Of a stretch of DNA of 64,000 nt, positions 36,328 to 44,735 are shown piece after piece. The stretch covers positions 248,001 to 312,000 of the forward strand of contig NZ_LMCM01000005.1 of NCBI RefSeq assembly GCF_001426245.1, given 5' to 3'. The notes below the pieces were generated by a model that was not told where the DNA came from, did no database searches, and saw only the letters and a list, made by a program, of their open reading frames with translations. How positions within the stretch are numbered: position 1 is the first letter of the stretch; each line of letters starts with the position of its first letter. The position numbers and the translations under genes were made by a program. Source of the DNA: Phycicoccus sp. Root101. GTDB taxonomy: Bacteria > Actinomycetota > Actinomycetes > Actinomycetales > Dermatophilaceae.

Positions 36328-36333
36328 ACCCTA
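36328..36333 (-). promoter_or_regulatory. Leaderless -10 box of the flippase
   Basis: TAGGGT on the minus strand, 6 bases before the GTG at 36321; only 38 bases separate it from the divergent glycosyltransferase start. Confidence 0.5.
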
Positions 36334-36346
36334 CCTGCGTCGGCCC

Positions 36347-36352
36347 TAGACT
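36347..36352 (+). promoter_or_regulatory. Leaderless -10 box of the divergent glycosyltransferase
   Basis: TAGACT, 7 bases before the GTG at 36360. It excludes the longer frame beginning at 36312. Confidence 0.5.
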
Positions 36353-36359
36353 CCGTCCG

Positions 36360-37556
36360 GTGACTGCCGACCTGCCGATCGCCAGCGCGGACGCGTCGTC
36401 CGCAGCCGACCGACCCCGGGTCGCCGTCGTCCACGGCACCCTGCGCGTCCCGCCGACGTACTTCACCATCCAGCACGCGGTGCCTCTGGCCGACCGCTTC
36501 GACTTCACCTTCTTCGCGCTCGCCACCGACGTCGCCGAGGGGGCCTCGCCGTTCCCCGTCGTCGACGCCCTCGGCCTGCACGGGAGGCCGTTCCGCGAGC
36601 GCGAGTTCCTCCTGCCGCTCGTGCTCGGTCGACTGGCGTCGGCCGTCGAACACTTCGACCCCGCCCTCGTCCACCAGCACTTCGGCACGTGGTCGCTGCC
36701 GGCGCGGCGATCCGTCCGACGGCTGCGCGTGCCCCTGGTGGCGACGCTCCACGGCTCCGACGTGTTCACGTCGAGCTACACCGGCCGTGACCCTCGGTAC
36801 CGCTGGCATCGCGCCAACCTCGCCGGTGTCTATGCGGAGGCCGACCGGATCCTGTGCGTGAGCCGCTTCCTCGCCGACGCGGCGGTGGCGGCAGGGGCGC
36901 CCCCGGAGCGGGTCGAGGTGCACCACCAGGGGATCGACACCGACTTCCTGACGCCGGCGGACCCGGGTGCTTCGGCGGATGGTGGGCCCGGACCGTCCGC
37001 GACGTCGGCAGGCGGTCCTCCGCGGGTGGTCTTCGTCGGGAGGCTCGCGGCATACAAGGGGGTGCCGGACCTCGTGGAGGCGTCGACCGCGCTGCGGGCC
37101 CGCGGCGTCGAGCACGAGCTGGTCCTCGTCGGTGACGGCCCACTGCGGGCGGAGCTCGACGCGCTGGCCGAGCGCGAGCAGCACGTCGGTGTGACCGGCT
37201 CGTTGGACCGGGTCGGTGTGCGCGAGCAGCTGCGCGCAGCGCACGTCGTCGCCCTGCCCAGCACGCCGCGCGAGGCCGCCGGGCTGGTCCTGCTGGAGGC
37301 TCAGGCCTGCGGGGTCCCCGTCGTGGCCTACGACGGGGGTGGCAAGCCCGAGATGCTGCGGCCGGGGGCGACCGGCCTGCTCGCCACCCAGGGCGACGCG
37401 GCCGACCTGGCCGTGCGCCTGGAGGAGCTGCTCACCCTTCCGGCGGCGGACCACGAGACCATGGGCCGGGCCGCGCGGGAGTTCGTCGTCGCTGAACGCA
37501 GCCTGGCCGTCAGCGCCGAACGCCTCGGGGAGCAGTACCGCTCGCTGCTCGGGTGA
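36360..37556 (+). CDS. GT4-family glycosyltransferase
   Basis: Retaining GT-B glycosyltransferase, 398 residues. N-terminal domain AVVHGTLRVPPTYFTIQHAVPL, HQHFGTWSLPARR and ATLHGSDVFTS; linker HHQGIDTDFLTP; C-terminal donor domain VFVGRLAAYKGVPDLVEA, LVGDGPLR and the E-x7-E motif (REAAGLVLLEAQACGVPVVA). A Gly/Ser/Pro-rich linker near residues 200-215 separates the lobes. Likely builds the same surface glycan as its neighbours; donor and acceptor unknown. Confidence 0.87.
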   Translation: MTADLPIASADASSAADRPRVAVVHGTLRVPPTYFTIQHAVPLADRFDFTFFALATDVAEGASPFPVVDALGLHGRPFREREFLLPLVLGRLASAVEHFDPALVHQHFGTWSLPARRSVRRLRVPLVATLHGSDVFTSSYTGRDPRYRWHRANLAGVYAEADRILCVSRFLADAAVAAGAPPERVEVHHQGIDTDFLTPADPGASADGGPGPSATSAGGPPRVVFVGRLAAYKGVPDLVEASTALRARGVEHELVLVGDGPLRAELDALAEREQHVGVTGSLDRVGVREQLRAAHVVALPSTPREAAGLVLLEAQACGVPVVAYDGGGKPEMLRPGATGLLATQGDAADLAVRLEELLTLPAADHETMGRAAREFVVAERSLAVSAERLGEQYRSLLG

Positions 37557-37572
37557 CCCGTCGGCGGTGCGC

Positions 37573-38733
37573 TCAGGCCGTGCGTCCGGCGAGGAGCCTG
37601 GTGACGATCGCGTGCGAGGTCGCGACGTCGGTGTCGCTGCTCAGGGCCTGCGCGTGGGCGTGGGCCGACTGCTTGGCGGCCACGATCCGCTCGGGCGTCA
37701 GGGTCCGCAGCGCGGCGACCAGACCCTCCTTGGAGTAGTCCGCGGCGACGACCCCGAGGTCGTTCTCCGTCACGAACCGGGCCATCTCCGGCGACGGGCT
37801 CACCGCGAACGCGAGCCGGGCCTGGAGGAAGTCGAACAGCTTGTTCGGCAGGCAGTTCTCCATGTTGAAGTTGTCCGGTGGCAGCGAGAACACCCCGACG
37901 TCGTACTGGTTGAGGGTCTTCGGGAGGTCGGCCGGCGGCACCGGGTCGTGGATGGTGATCCGGGGGCTCTGGGCGGCTTGCTCTCGCAGGGACCTCAGGA
38001 ACTTGCCACCGTCGCCCGCGGCGACGAGGTACAGGTCCAGGGTGACGTGCTCGAGCTCGAGGGCCGCGTCCACGAGCATGCCGAGGTTGCGGTTGGGCTC
38101 GGCGCCACCACTGTGGGCCAGCCGTATGGTGCCGTCGGCCGGCAGCGGGGTGGGCGTGAGCTCGGTGAACGGCCGGGCGTTGCGGACCAGCTCGGGTCGG
38201 ACGCCGTACACACGGGCATACTCGTCGACGAGGCTCGCGGCCACCGTCGTGACCGCCGCGCAGCGCGGCAGGTAGGTGCGGCACATGTAGTCCATGAGCG
38301 GGGCGACCATGGTCCGCCAGACGAAGTACTGGTCGCGCTGGCCGGGGGCCCACTCGTGCATGTCGCCCCACACCGGCGGGGACCCGCCTGCGTCGGCGAT
38401 CGCGAACGCCAGCGCGAGCGCCCGGGCGTCGTTCGCGACGACCAGGTCGAAGGACTGCCCCCGGAGCCGGGACAGCGCGAACTGCACCGCGGGGGCGTCG
38501 AGCTCGGCGCTGCGCAGCCGGTGCAGGCCGAGCTTGACGACGCCCTTCGGGGTCTGCGGCAGCGTGAGGGCGGCGTCGGGGACCTGCACGTGCTCGGCCG
38601 CTCCCTGCGGCTTCGGGCCGTAGCCCACCGTGACCACGTCGCCGTGCTCGGCGAGCACCGCGAGCTGGCGCAGGACGCGCGCGTCGCGGGAGATGGGGGA
38701 CAGCGAGATGCACAGGATGCGGGGGGTGGCCAC
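37573..38733 (-). CDS. GT4-like glycosyltransferase
   Basis: GT-B glycosyltransferase, 386 residues. N-terminal half: RILCISLSPISRDARVLRQL and VVANDARALALAFAIADAGG; middle: MHEWAPGQRDQYFVWR and a hydrophobic MVAPLMDYMC; C-terminal half: IRLAHSGGAEPNRNLGMLVDAA, LVAAGDGG and NCLPNKLFDFLQARLAFAVSPSPEM. The LPNKLFDF block matches the family's donor-site loop. A GTG start is set by a TAGGAT box 7 bases upstream. Convergent with the previous gene and divergent from an LLM oxidoreductase. Confidence 0.85.
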   Translation of the reverse strand: MATPRILCISLSPISRDARVLRQLAVLAEHGDVVTVGYGPKPQGAAEHVQVPDAALTLPQTPKGVVKLGLHRLRSAELDAPAVQFALSRLRGQSFDLVVANDARALALAFAIADAGGSPPVWGDMHEWAPGQRDQYFVWRTMVAPLMDYMCRTYLPRCAAVTTVAASLVDEYARVYGVRPELVRNARPFTELTPTPLPADGTIRLAHSGGAEPNRNLGMLVDAALELEHVTLDLYLVAAGDGGKFLRSLREQAAQSPRITIHDPVPPADLPKTLNQYDVGVFSLPPDNFNMENCLPNKLFDFLQARLAFAVSPSPEMARFVTENDLGVVAADYSKEGLVAALRTLTPERIVAAKQSAHAHAQALSSDTDVATSHAIVTRLLAGRTA

Positions 38734-38740
38734 GGCCCCG

Positions 38741-38746
38741 ATCCTA
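38741..38746 (-). promoter_or_regulatory. Leaderless -10 box of the third glycosyltransferase
   Basis: TAGGAT on the minus strand, 7 bases before the GTG at 38733. Confidence 0.5.
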
Positions 38747-38773
38747 GGTGGTGGGCGCGGTGGCTCCGGTGTG

Positions 38774-38779
38774 TAGTGT
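38774..38779 (+). promoter_or_regulatory. -10 box of the LLM oxidoreductase
   Basis: TAGTGT about 38 bases before the ATG at 38817, which has its own AGGAG; a short leadered promoter. Confidence 0.4.
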
Positions 38780-38816
38780 CGGGTCGCCGCAACACCCACG
38801 AACCAGGAGTGGTCGC

Positions 38817-39875
38817 ATGAAGTTCGGACTCTTCGTCCCGCAGGGCTGGCGGATGGACCTCGTCGGCATCGACCCCTCGCAGCACTGGGGGGTGATGGCT
38901 GGATTGGCCCGTCGAGCCGACGCGAACGAGGACTGGACCTCGATCTGGGTCTACGACCACTTCCACACCGTGCCGATCCCGAGCGAGGAGGCGACGCACG
39001 AGGCGTGGACCCTCATGGCCGCCTTCGCCGCTGTCACCGGGCGGGTGCGGCTCGGACAGATGTGCACCTGCATGGCCTACCGCAACCCGGCCTACCTGGC
39101 GAAGGTCGCGGCCACGATCGACATCATCTCCGAGGGACGAGTCGAGATGGGTATCGGCGCCGGCTGGTACGAGCACGAGTGGCGCGCCTACGGCTACGGC
39201 TTCCCGCGCGCGGGCGAGCGTCTCGCCGCCCTCGACGAGGGCGTCCAGATCTTCCGCCAGATGTGGACCACCGGCTCGGCGACCTTCGAGGGCAAGCACT
39301 TCCAGGTCGACGGCGCCCGCTGCTACCCGCAGCCGCTGCAGGGCACCGCCGTCCCCGGGTCCAAGGGCAACGGCATCCCGATGTGGATCGCGGGCGGCGG
39401 CGAGAAGAAGACGCTGAGGATCGCGGCGCAGTACGCCGACTACACGAACTTCGACCCCAGCCCCGAGGGCTTTGCGGCCAAGAGCGCGATCCTCAAGGGA
39501 CACTGCGACGACGTGGGTCGTGACTTCGGCGAGATCGTCCGCAGCGGCAACCTCAACGTCTTCATCGGGAGCAACGAGCGCGAGGTCGACGACCGGTTCG
39601 CCTCGATCCGTGACCGCCTGCTGTCGGTGGGGACCCCGGAGGCGCGGGTCGACGGACTGCTCGCCGAGTACCGCGACTCCGCGACCGTCGGGACGCCCGA
39701 GCAGATCGTGGAGAAGCTCGGCGCGCTGCAGCAGCTCGGCATGACCTACGCGATCCTCAACTTCCCCGAGGCCGCCTACGACACGACCGGCATCGCCATG
39801 TTCGAACGCGACGTGATGCCCGAGCTGCTCGACCGCGAGGAGCACGGCCACCTCTGGCACCTCGGCCGCCGCTGA
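38817..39875 (+). CDS. LLM-class (F420-type) oxidoreductase
   Basis: Luciferase-like TIM-barrel flavin or F420 enzyme, 352 residues. Family segments: KFGLFVPQGW, DHFHTVP, TGRVRLGQMCTCMAYRNPAYLAKVAATIDIISEGRVEMGIGAGWYEHEW and PMWIAGGGEKKTLRIAAQYADYTNF. The NPAYLAK and GAGWYEHE blocks are typical of F420-dependent groups in actinobacteria; FMN use cannot be excluded. Substrate unknown. Monocistronic, closed by a GC-rich hairpin. Confidence 0.87.
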   Translation: MKFGLFVPQGWRMDLVGIDPSQHWGVMAGLARRADANEDWTSIWVYDHFHTVPIPSEEATHEAWTLMAAFAAVTGRVRLGQMCTCMAYRNPAYLAKVAATIDIISEGRVEMGIGAGWYEHEWRAYGYGFPRAGERLAALDEGVQIFRQMWTTGSATFEGKHFQVDGARCYPQPLQGTAVPGSKGNGIPMWIAGGGEKKTLRIAAQYADYTNFDPSPEGFAAKSAILKGHCDDVGRDFGEIVRSGNLNVFIGSNEREVDDRFASIRDRLLSVGTPEARVDGLLAEYRDSATVGTPEQIVEKLGALQQLGMTYAILNFPEAAYDTTGIAMFERDVMPELLDREEHGHLWHLGRR

Positions 39876-39906
39876 GGCGGCCCCGGGGCGTGGTCCTGCT
39901 CGGTGA

Positions 39907-39934
39907 CCCCGGCGTGGCGCAACGCACGCCGGGG
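39907..39934. terminator. GC-rich hairpin terminator
   Basis: A perfect 10-bp stem (39907-39916 with 39925-39934) and 8-base loop, 31 bases after the LLM stop. There is no U-tract, as is common in high-GC actinobacteria. Confidence 0.55.
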
Positions 39935-39961
39935 CACTGCCCCAGGCGGCATACCAGCGGG

Positions 39962-39967
39962 TAACCT
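39962..39967 (+). promoter_or_regulatory. Leaderless -10 box of the acyl-CoA dehydrogenase
   Basis: TAACCT, 6 bases before the GTG at 39974. Confidence 0.5.
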
Positions 39968-39973
39968 GACCTC

Positions 39974-41140
39974 GTGAGCACAGGGAACCCCGACTTCGAC
40001 CTCTTCCGGATCTCCGAGGACCACGAGGCGCTGCGCGACGCGGTGCGCGCGGTCGCCGAGGACAAGATCGCGCCCTACGCGGCCGCCGTCGACGAGGAGG
40101 CGCGCTACCCGCAGGAGGCGCACGACGCCCTCGTGGCGTCGGACTTCTTCGCGCCCCACATCGCCGAGGAGTACGGCGGCGTCGGCGCCGACGCGCTCGC
40201 GACGTGCATCGTCATCGAGGAGGTGGCCCGTGTCGACGCGTCCGCCTCGCTCATCCCGGCGGTCAACAAGCTCGGCACGATGCCGCTGATCCTCGCGGCG
40301 AACGACGACGTCAAGAAGCGCTACCTCACGCCGGTCGCCGCGGGGGAGTCGACGTTCTCGTACGGCCTGTCGGAGCGCGAGGCCGGCTCGGACACCGCCG
40401 CGATGAAGTGCCGCGCCAGGCGCGACGGTGACGACTGGGTCCTCAACGGCCAGAAGTCGTGGATCACCAACGCCGGTGTGTCCGAGTACTACACCGTCCT
40501 GGCCGTGACCGACCCCGAGGGCCGCCGCGGCGCCAACGTCAGCGCGTTCGTCGTCGAGAAGTCCGACGCGGGGTTCACGTTCGGCGAGAAGGAGCGCAAG
40601 CTCGGCATCAAGGGCAGCCCCACCCGCGAGCTGCACTTCGACAACGTCCGCATCCCCGGTGACCGCATCGTCGGCACCGAGGGCGAGGGGCTCAAGATCG
40701 CCCTGCGCACCCTCGACCACACCCGCGTCACCATCGGTGCGCAGGCCGTCGGCATCGCCCAGGGCGCGCTCGACTTCGCCATCGGGTACGTCAAGGAGCG
40801 CAAGCAGTTCGGCAAGCACATCGCCGAGTTCCAGGGCATCCAGTTCATGCTCGCCGACATGGCGATGGCCGTGGAGGCCGCTCGCCAGATGGTCTACGTC
40901 GCGGCCGCCAAGTCCGAGCGCGGTGACAAGGACCTGCCGTTCTTCGGGGCTGCCGCCAAGTGCTACGCCTCCGACGTCGCCATGCAGGTGACCACGGACG
41001 CGGTGCAGCTGCTCGGTGGCGCGGGGTACGTGCGCGACTTCCCGCTCGAGCGGATGATGCGCGACGCGAAGATCACGCAGATCTACGAGGGCACCAACCA
41101 GGTCCAGCGCGTCGTGATGGCCCGCCAGCTGCTGGGCTGA
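39974..41140 (+). CDS. Acyl-CoA dehydrogenase (FadE25-like)
   Basis: FAD-dependent acyl-CoA dehydrogenase, 388 residues. Signatures YGLSEREAGSDTAAM, WITNAGVSEYY, QFGKHIAEFQGIQFMLADMAM, LLGGAGYVRDFPLERMMRDAKI with the catalytic-base region, and EGTNQVQRVVMARQLL. In mycobacteria an acyl-CoA dehydrogenase (fadE25) sits next to purEK and accD5-birA; its position here beyond the polysaccharide locus fits an insertion into that block. Leaderless GTG start. Followed by a terminator hairpin. Confidence 0.92.
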   Translation: MSTGNPDFDLFRISEDHEALRDAVRAVAEDKIAPYAAAVDEEARYPQEAHDALVASDFFAPHIAEEYGGVGADALATCIVIEEVARVDASASLIPAVNKLGTMPLILAANDDVKKRYLTPVAAGESTFSYGLSEREAGSDTAAMKCRARRDGDDWVLNGQKSWITNAGVSEYYTVLAVTDPEGRRGANVSAFVVEKSDAGFTFGEKERKLGIKGSPTRELHFDNVRIPGDRIVGTEGEGLKIALRTLDHTRVTIGAQAVGIAQGALDFAIGYVKERKQFGKHIAEFQGIQFMLADMAMAVEAARQMVYVAAAKSERGDKDLPFFGAAAKCYASDVAMQVTTDAVQLLGGAGYVRDFPLERMMRDAKITQIYEGTNQVQRVVMARQLLG

Positions 41141-41151
41141 CCCGTCGGACC

Positions 41152-41180
41152 GGCCGAACCTGGCCCGTTCGGTTCGTTTT
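41152..41180 (+). terminator. Rho-independent terminator after the acyl-CoA dehydrogenase
   Basis: CCGAAC (41154-41159) pairs with GTTCGG (41167-41172), extended by two G-T pairs, and is followed by a T-rich tail ending TTTT. It lies 12 bases after the stop codon. Confidence 0.5.
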
Positions 41181-41215
41181 GTCCGCATTCACTCGGTCGC
41201 CGGCCCGGCGGCCGT

Positions 41216-41221
41216 TACGGT
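41216..41221 (+). promoter_or_regulatory. Leaderless promoter box of the second CWB2 gene
   Basis: TACGGT in the word GTTACGGTG shared with the first CWB2 gene; TTTTGTCCGCAT lies 31 bases upstream. The GTG at 41229 is 7 bases downstream, so it is preferred over the GTG at 41220 that overlaps the box. Confidence 0.55.
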
Positions 41222-41228
41222 GTCCCGT

Positions 41229-43196
41229 GTGTCACGAGTGAGAGCCATGTCCGGTGCGTTGCTGGCCGCCGCCGTCACGGTCGGCGTCATGGCTGCGTCG
41301 GCCACCCCGGCCAGCGCCGATGACCGCAACGTCGAGCCCGGACAGCTCGCGGCTGCGGCGGCGGGCGGTGGGCTGGTCGCTGGGATCACCCGCCCCACCA
41401 TCCAGGTGACCCTGCTCGGTGGCGCGAGCGTCCTCCCGGACACCTTCCGCGACCGTGCCGACGTCGTCGCCGGCGACTCGCGTCGCATCGCCGGCTCGGA
41501 CCGGTTCCGGACGGCCGTGTCGGTGTCCCGCGCGATCGCCCCGAACGGCGCCGGCGAGGTCGTCCTCGCCTCCGGTGTCGACTTCCCCGACGCGCTGTCG
41601 GCCGCCCCGCTCGCCTCACGGCTGAGGGGGCCGCTGCTCCTCGTGCCGCGCGATGCCCTCCCGTCGTCCGTCGCGGCCGAGCTCGCCCGGCTGTCGCCGA
41701 CGCGGGTCACCGTGGTGGGTGGTCCCGGCGTGGTCTCGGCCCGGGTCGCCGATGCAGCCCGCGCCGCTGCAGGCGGCGCCTCGGTGGCACTGCGCCGGAT
41801 CTACGGCTCCGACCGGTACTCCACTTCCGCGAAGGTGGCGGGGTACTTCGCCGCCGGCGGGGCCGGAGCCGTGCTGGCCTCCGGGGCCGCCTTCCCCGAC
41901 GGTGTCTCGGCGGGTCCGGTTGCGGCGGCCCTGCGCGGACCGCTCCTGCTCACGCCGCCGACATCGCTTCCCCCTTCGGTGGGCGAGCAGCTCGTGCGGC
42001 TCGCGCCCGGCCGCCTGGTCGTCGCGGGTGGCACCTCGGCCGTCTCCGCACGCACCGTCGCTGCCGCCGAGTCGGCCACGGGCGCCACGGCCGAGCGCGC
42101 CTCCGGCGCCGACCGGTATGCCACGTCGTCCGCCCTTGCGGCCATCGTCGCCCAGCTCCGCAAGGCGACGGGGGCGTACCTCGCAACGGGTCAGGGATTC
42201 GCCGACGCCCTCGTCGGTGGTGTGGGTGCCGCCACGCAGGGCGGCCCCGTGCTGCTCACCGCCCCGGGCAAGGGGGCGCTCGCGTCCGTCGCGGCAGACC
42301 TCGCTCGCTCCCGCAGGGTGGGCACCTGGCTCCAGCTCTCGCTCGACCTGCTGGCCCGCCAGCAGAAGCAGCCGCCGACTGCCTACGTCGCCTACGACGC
42401 GGCATACCAGGCTGCCTCGATCGCCACGCTCTACGGCTGGGGCTCGTCCGAGGCGCTGGCCCAGCTCTCGCGGCTGCGCAGCGTGAAGAAGCCTGACGGC
42501 GGCTACGGCATGGAACGGGCCTGGGACGCGTTCAGCGACGGCTCGGTGAACCCGCCCGACACGAGCTACCTCGTGTCGGTCACGGACCACGCGGGAGTGG
42601 GCCTGCTCGTCGGGCTCCGCGCCGGGGAGGTGCAGGCCGCCGAGGTGGGTGACCTCGTCGACCTGGTCATGGCGTGGCCCCGCGTGACGGGGGACGAGGA
42701 CTGCCTCGCGTACTCCACGGCTGTCTCGGATCGGCGGTTCTGCGTCTACAACGTCAACTCGTCGGCGTCGTGGTTCCTCCAGTCGGCGTGGGACGCCGGG
42801 GTGCGGCGACCCGGTCAACAGGAGCTGGCCCAGCGCCTCTACGCGCACGACGTCTCCAAGGCCTCCGGCGGCTGGTGGCCCTACAGCTCCAACCACCTCA
42901 CCACCCGCCAGGACTGGAACCACAACGCGGCGATGATCGACTTCCAGTTCCAGCTCGACGTCGAGGCCGGCCGGGCCTCCCTGGCGTCGGTGATGCCCGG
43001 CGGCTGGGTGCACCCCGACCGGTCGACGGTCAACGACGTGCAGGGCTACATGCGTCTGCTCCCCTACGCCTGCTCCTACCGCGACGGCGTGCCCGAGGCA
43101 GCCCGGATCCTGGCGGCCAAGCAGAAGGACGCCAGCGAGTCGGGGCAGCTCGCGCTGTGGTCGATCCGCACCACCGCCTCGTGCGGCCCGAACTGA
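41229..43196 (+). CDS. Secreted CWB2 protein with unassigned helical C-terminal domain
   Basis: Exported surface protein, 655 residues. Signal peptide with cleavage after about residue 30 (ASATPASA). Three CWB2 domains follow (IAGSDRFRTAVSV, IYGSDRYSTSAKV, ASGADRYATSSAL) with DFPDALS, AFPDGVS and GFADALV. From about residue 375 a 280-residue domain begins TWLQLSLDLLARQQK, with repeated motifs such as KKPDGGYGMERAWDAF, NPPDTSYLVSVTDHAG and SGGWWPYSSNHLTTRQDWNHNA; the spacing of Gly/Trp/Tyr-rich turns and helices suggests an alpha-alpha toroid like those of terpene cyclases or glycosidases. Four Cys could form disulfides. Enzyme function is not established. Confidence 0.85.
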   Translation: MSRVRAMSGALLAAAVTVGVMAASATPASADDRNVEPGQLAAAAAGGGLVAGITRPTIQVTLLGGASVLPDTFRDRADVVAGDSRRIAGSDRFRTAVSVSRAIAPNGAGEVVLASGVDFPDALSAAPLASRLRGPLLLVPRDALPSSVAAELARLSPTRVTVVGGPGVVSARVADAARAAAGGASVALRRIYGSDRYSTSAKVAGYFAAGGAGAVLASGAAFPDGVSAGPVAAALRGPLLLTPPTSLPPSVGEQLVRLAPGRLVVAGGTSAVSARTVAAAESATGATAERASGADRYATSSALAAIVAQLRKATGAYLATGQGFADALVGGVGAATQGGPVLLTAPGKGALASVAADLARSRRVGTWLQLSLDLLARQQKQPPTAYVAYDAAYQAASIATLYGWGSSEALAQLSRLRSVKKPDGGYGMERAWDAFSDGSVNPPDTSYLVSVTDHAGVGLLVGLRAGEVQAAEVGDLVDLVMAWPRVTGDEDCLAYSTAVSDRRFCVYNVNSSASWFLQSAWDAGVRRPGQQELAQRLYAHDVSKASGGWWPYSSNHLTTRQDWNHNAAMIDFQFQLDVEAGRASLASVMPGGWVHPDRSTVNDVQGYMRLLPYACSYRDGVPEAARILAAKQKDASESGQLALWSIRTTASCGPN

Positions 43197-43212
43197 CGGC
43201 CCTTCCGGCGAC

Positions 43213-43234
43213 GAGCCGGACCTAGACCCGGCTC
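43213..43234. terminator. Hairpin between convergent genes
   Basis: GAGCCGG (43213-43219) pairs with CCGGCTC (43228-43234) around an 8-base loop. It lies between the CWB2 stop and the aldehyde dehydrogenase stop, with no U-tract. Confidence 0.45.
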
Positions 43235-43243
43235 AGGCAGGTG

Positions 43244-44698
43244 TCAGAGGGCGATGCCGACGTACTTCGTCTCGAGGTACTCCTCGATGCCCTCGAACCC
43301 GCCCTCACGACCGAACCCCGAGTGCTTGACCCCTCCGAACGGCGCCGCCGGGTTGGAGACGATGCCCTGGTTCACGCCGACCATGCCGAACTCGAGGGCC
43401 TCACCGACGCGCAGGGCACGCGAGAGGTCGCGGGTGAAGACGTACCCGACCAGCCCGTACTCCGTGGAGTTGGCAGCAGCGACGGCTTCGGCCTCGGTGG
43501 CGAAGGTGGTGACGGGGGCCACCGGTCCGAAGATCTCCTCGGTGAGGCATCGCGCCCCCGGTGGGACGTCGGTCAGGACCGTGGGGCCGTAGAACCAGCC
43601 GTCACCCGAAACGGGTGAGCCCCCGGTGAGGACCTTCGCCCCCCGGCCCACGGCGTCCTGGACGAGCGCATCCACCCCGTCGCGCGCCTTGGCCGTCACC
43701 AGCGGTCCGACGTCCACCCCGGCCCGGGTACCCGGACCCAGCGTCAGCGCGCCCATCCGTGCCGCGAGCTTGCCGGAGAACTCCTCCGAGACCGACTCGT
43801 GGACGAGGAAGCGGTTGGCCGCGGTGCAGGCCTCGCCCATGTTGCGCATCTTGGCGAGCATGGCGCCGTCGACTGCGGCGTCGACGTCGGCGTCCTCGAA
43901 GACGAGGAACGGGGCGTTGCCGCCGAGCTCCATGGACACCCGCAGGAGCTGCGCGGCGGACTGCTCCACGAGGGCCTTGCCCACCGGGGTGGAGCCGGTG
44001 AACGTGAGCTTGCGCAGGCGTGGGTCGCGGATCAGCGGTGCGCACACCGCCCCCGACTGCGACGTGGTGACGACGTTGACCACACCGTCCGGTACGCCGA
44101 CCTCCTGCAGCAGCCGCGCGAGCGCCAGCATGGACAGTGGTGTCTCGTGCGCCGGCTTCACCACCATGGTGCAGCCCGCCGCGATGGCGGGTCCGATCTT
44201 GCGCGTGCCCATCGCGAGCGGAAAGTTCCACGGCGTGATCATCAGGGTGGGGCCGACAGGAGCCTTCATCGTGACGAGCCGTGTCGCTCCGTTGGGGGCG
44301 ACGGAGAAGCGCCCGTGGACGCGGACCGCCTCCTCGCTGAACCAGCGGAAGAACTCTGCGCCGTAGGCCACCTCGGCCCGCGACTCGGCGAGCGGCTTGC
44401 CCATCTCGAGGGTCATGAGGAGGGCGAGGTCCTCGGTGCGTTCGACGAGCAGCTCGTATGCCGCGCGCAACAGCTCGGCGCGCTCGCGCGGTGGGGTCCG
44501 CGCCCACCCGGCCTGCGCCGCTGCGGCCGCATCCAGCGCGGCAGCGCCGTCCTCGACGGTGGCGTCGGCGACGTGGGCGAGGACGGCACCCGTCGCCGGG
44601 TCGTGGACCTCGAAGGTCGAACCCGAGCTCGAGTCCTGCCACGTGCCGCCGATGTACAGCTGTTTCGGCACGTCGGCGAGCAGGTCCTGACGGTTCAC
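43244..44698 (-). CDS. Aldehyde dehydrogenase (succinate-semialdehyde type)
   Basis: NAD(P)-dependent aldehyde oxidation to the acid; 484 residues. Motifs: MITPWNFPLAMGTRKIGPAI, FTGSTPVGK, the catalytic Glu in MELGGNAPF, catalytic Cys in GEACTAANRF, and EEIFGPVAPV. Closest in pattern to GabD-like enzymes, but the island context suggests an aldehyde from an unknown polyol or hydroxyketone. GTG start with GGAG 7 bases upstream. Second gene of a minus-strand pair after the PRISE reductase. Confidence 0.88.
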   Translation of the reverse strand: MNRQDLLADVPKQLYIGGTWQDSSSGSTFEVHDPATGAVLAHVADATVEDGAAALDAAAAAQAGWARTPPRERAELLRAAYELLVERTEDLALLMTLEMGKPLAESRAEVAYGAEFFRWFSEEAVRVHGRFSVAPNGATRLVTMKAPVGPTLMITPWNFPLAMGTRKIGPAIAAGCTMVVKPAHETPLSMLALARLLQEVGVPDGVVNVVTTSQSGAVCAPLIRDPRLRKLTFTGSTPVGKALVEQSAAQLLRVSMELGGNAPFLVFEDADVDAAVDGAMLAKMRNMGEACTAANRFLVHESVSEEFSGKLAARMGALTLGPGTRAGVDVGPLVTAKARDGVDALVQDAVGRGAKVLTGGSPVSGDGWFYGPTVLTDVPPGARCLTEEIFGPVAPVTTFATEAEAVAAANSTEYGLVGYVFTRDLSRALRVGEALEFGMVGVNQGIVSNPAAPFGGVKHSGFGREGGFEGIEEYLETKYVGIAL

Positions 44699-44735
44699 GC
44701 TGGTCTCCAGGGGGCTTGAGGTCGGAGGTGGCCGG

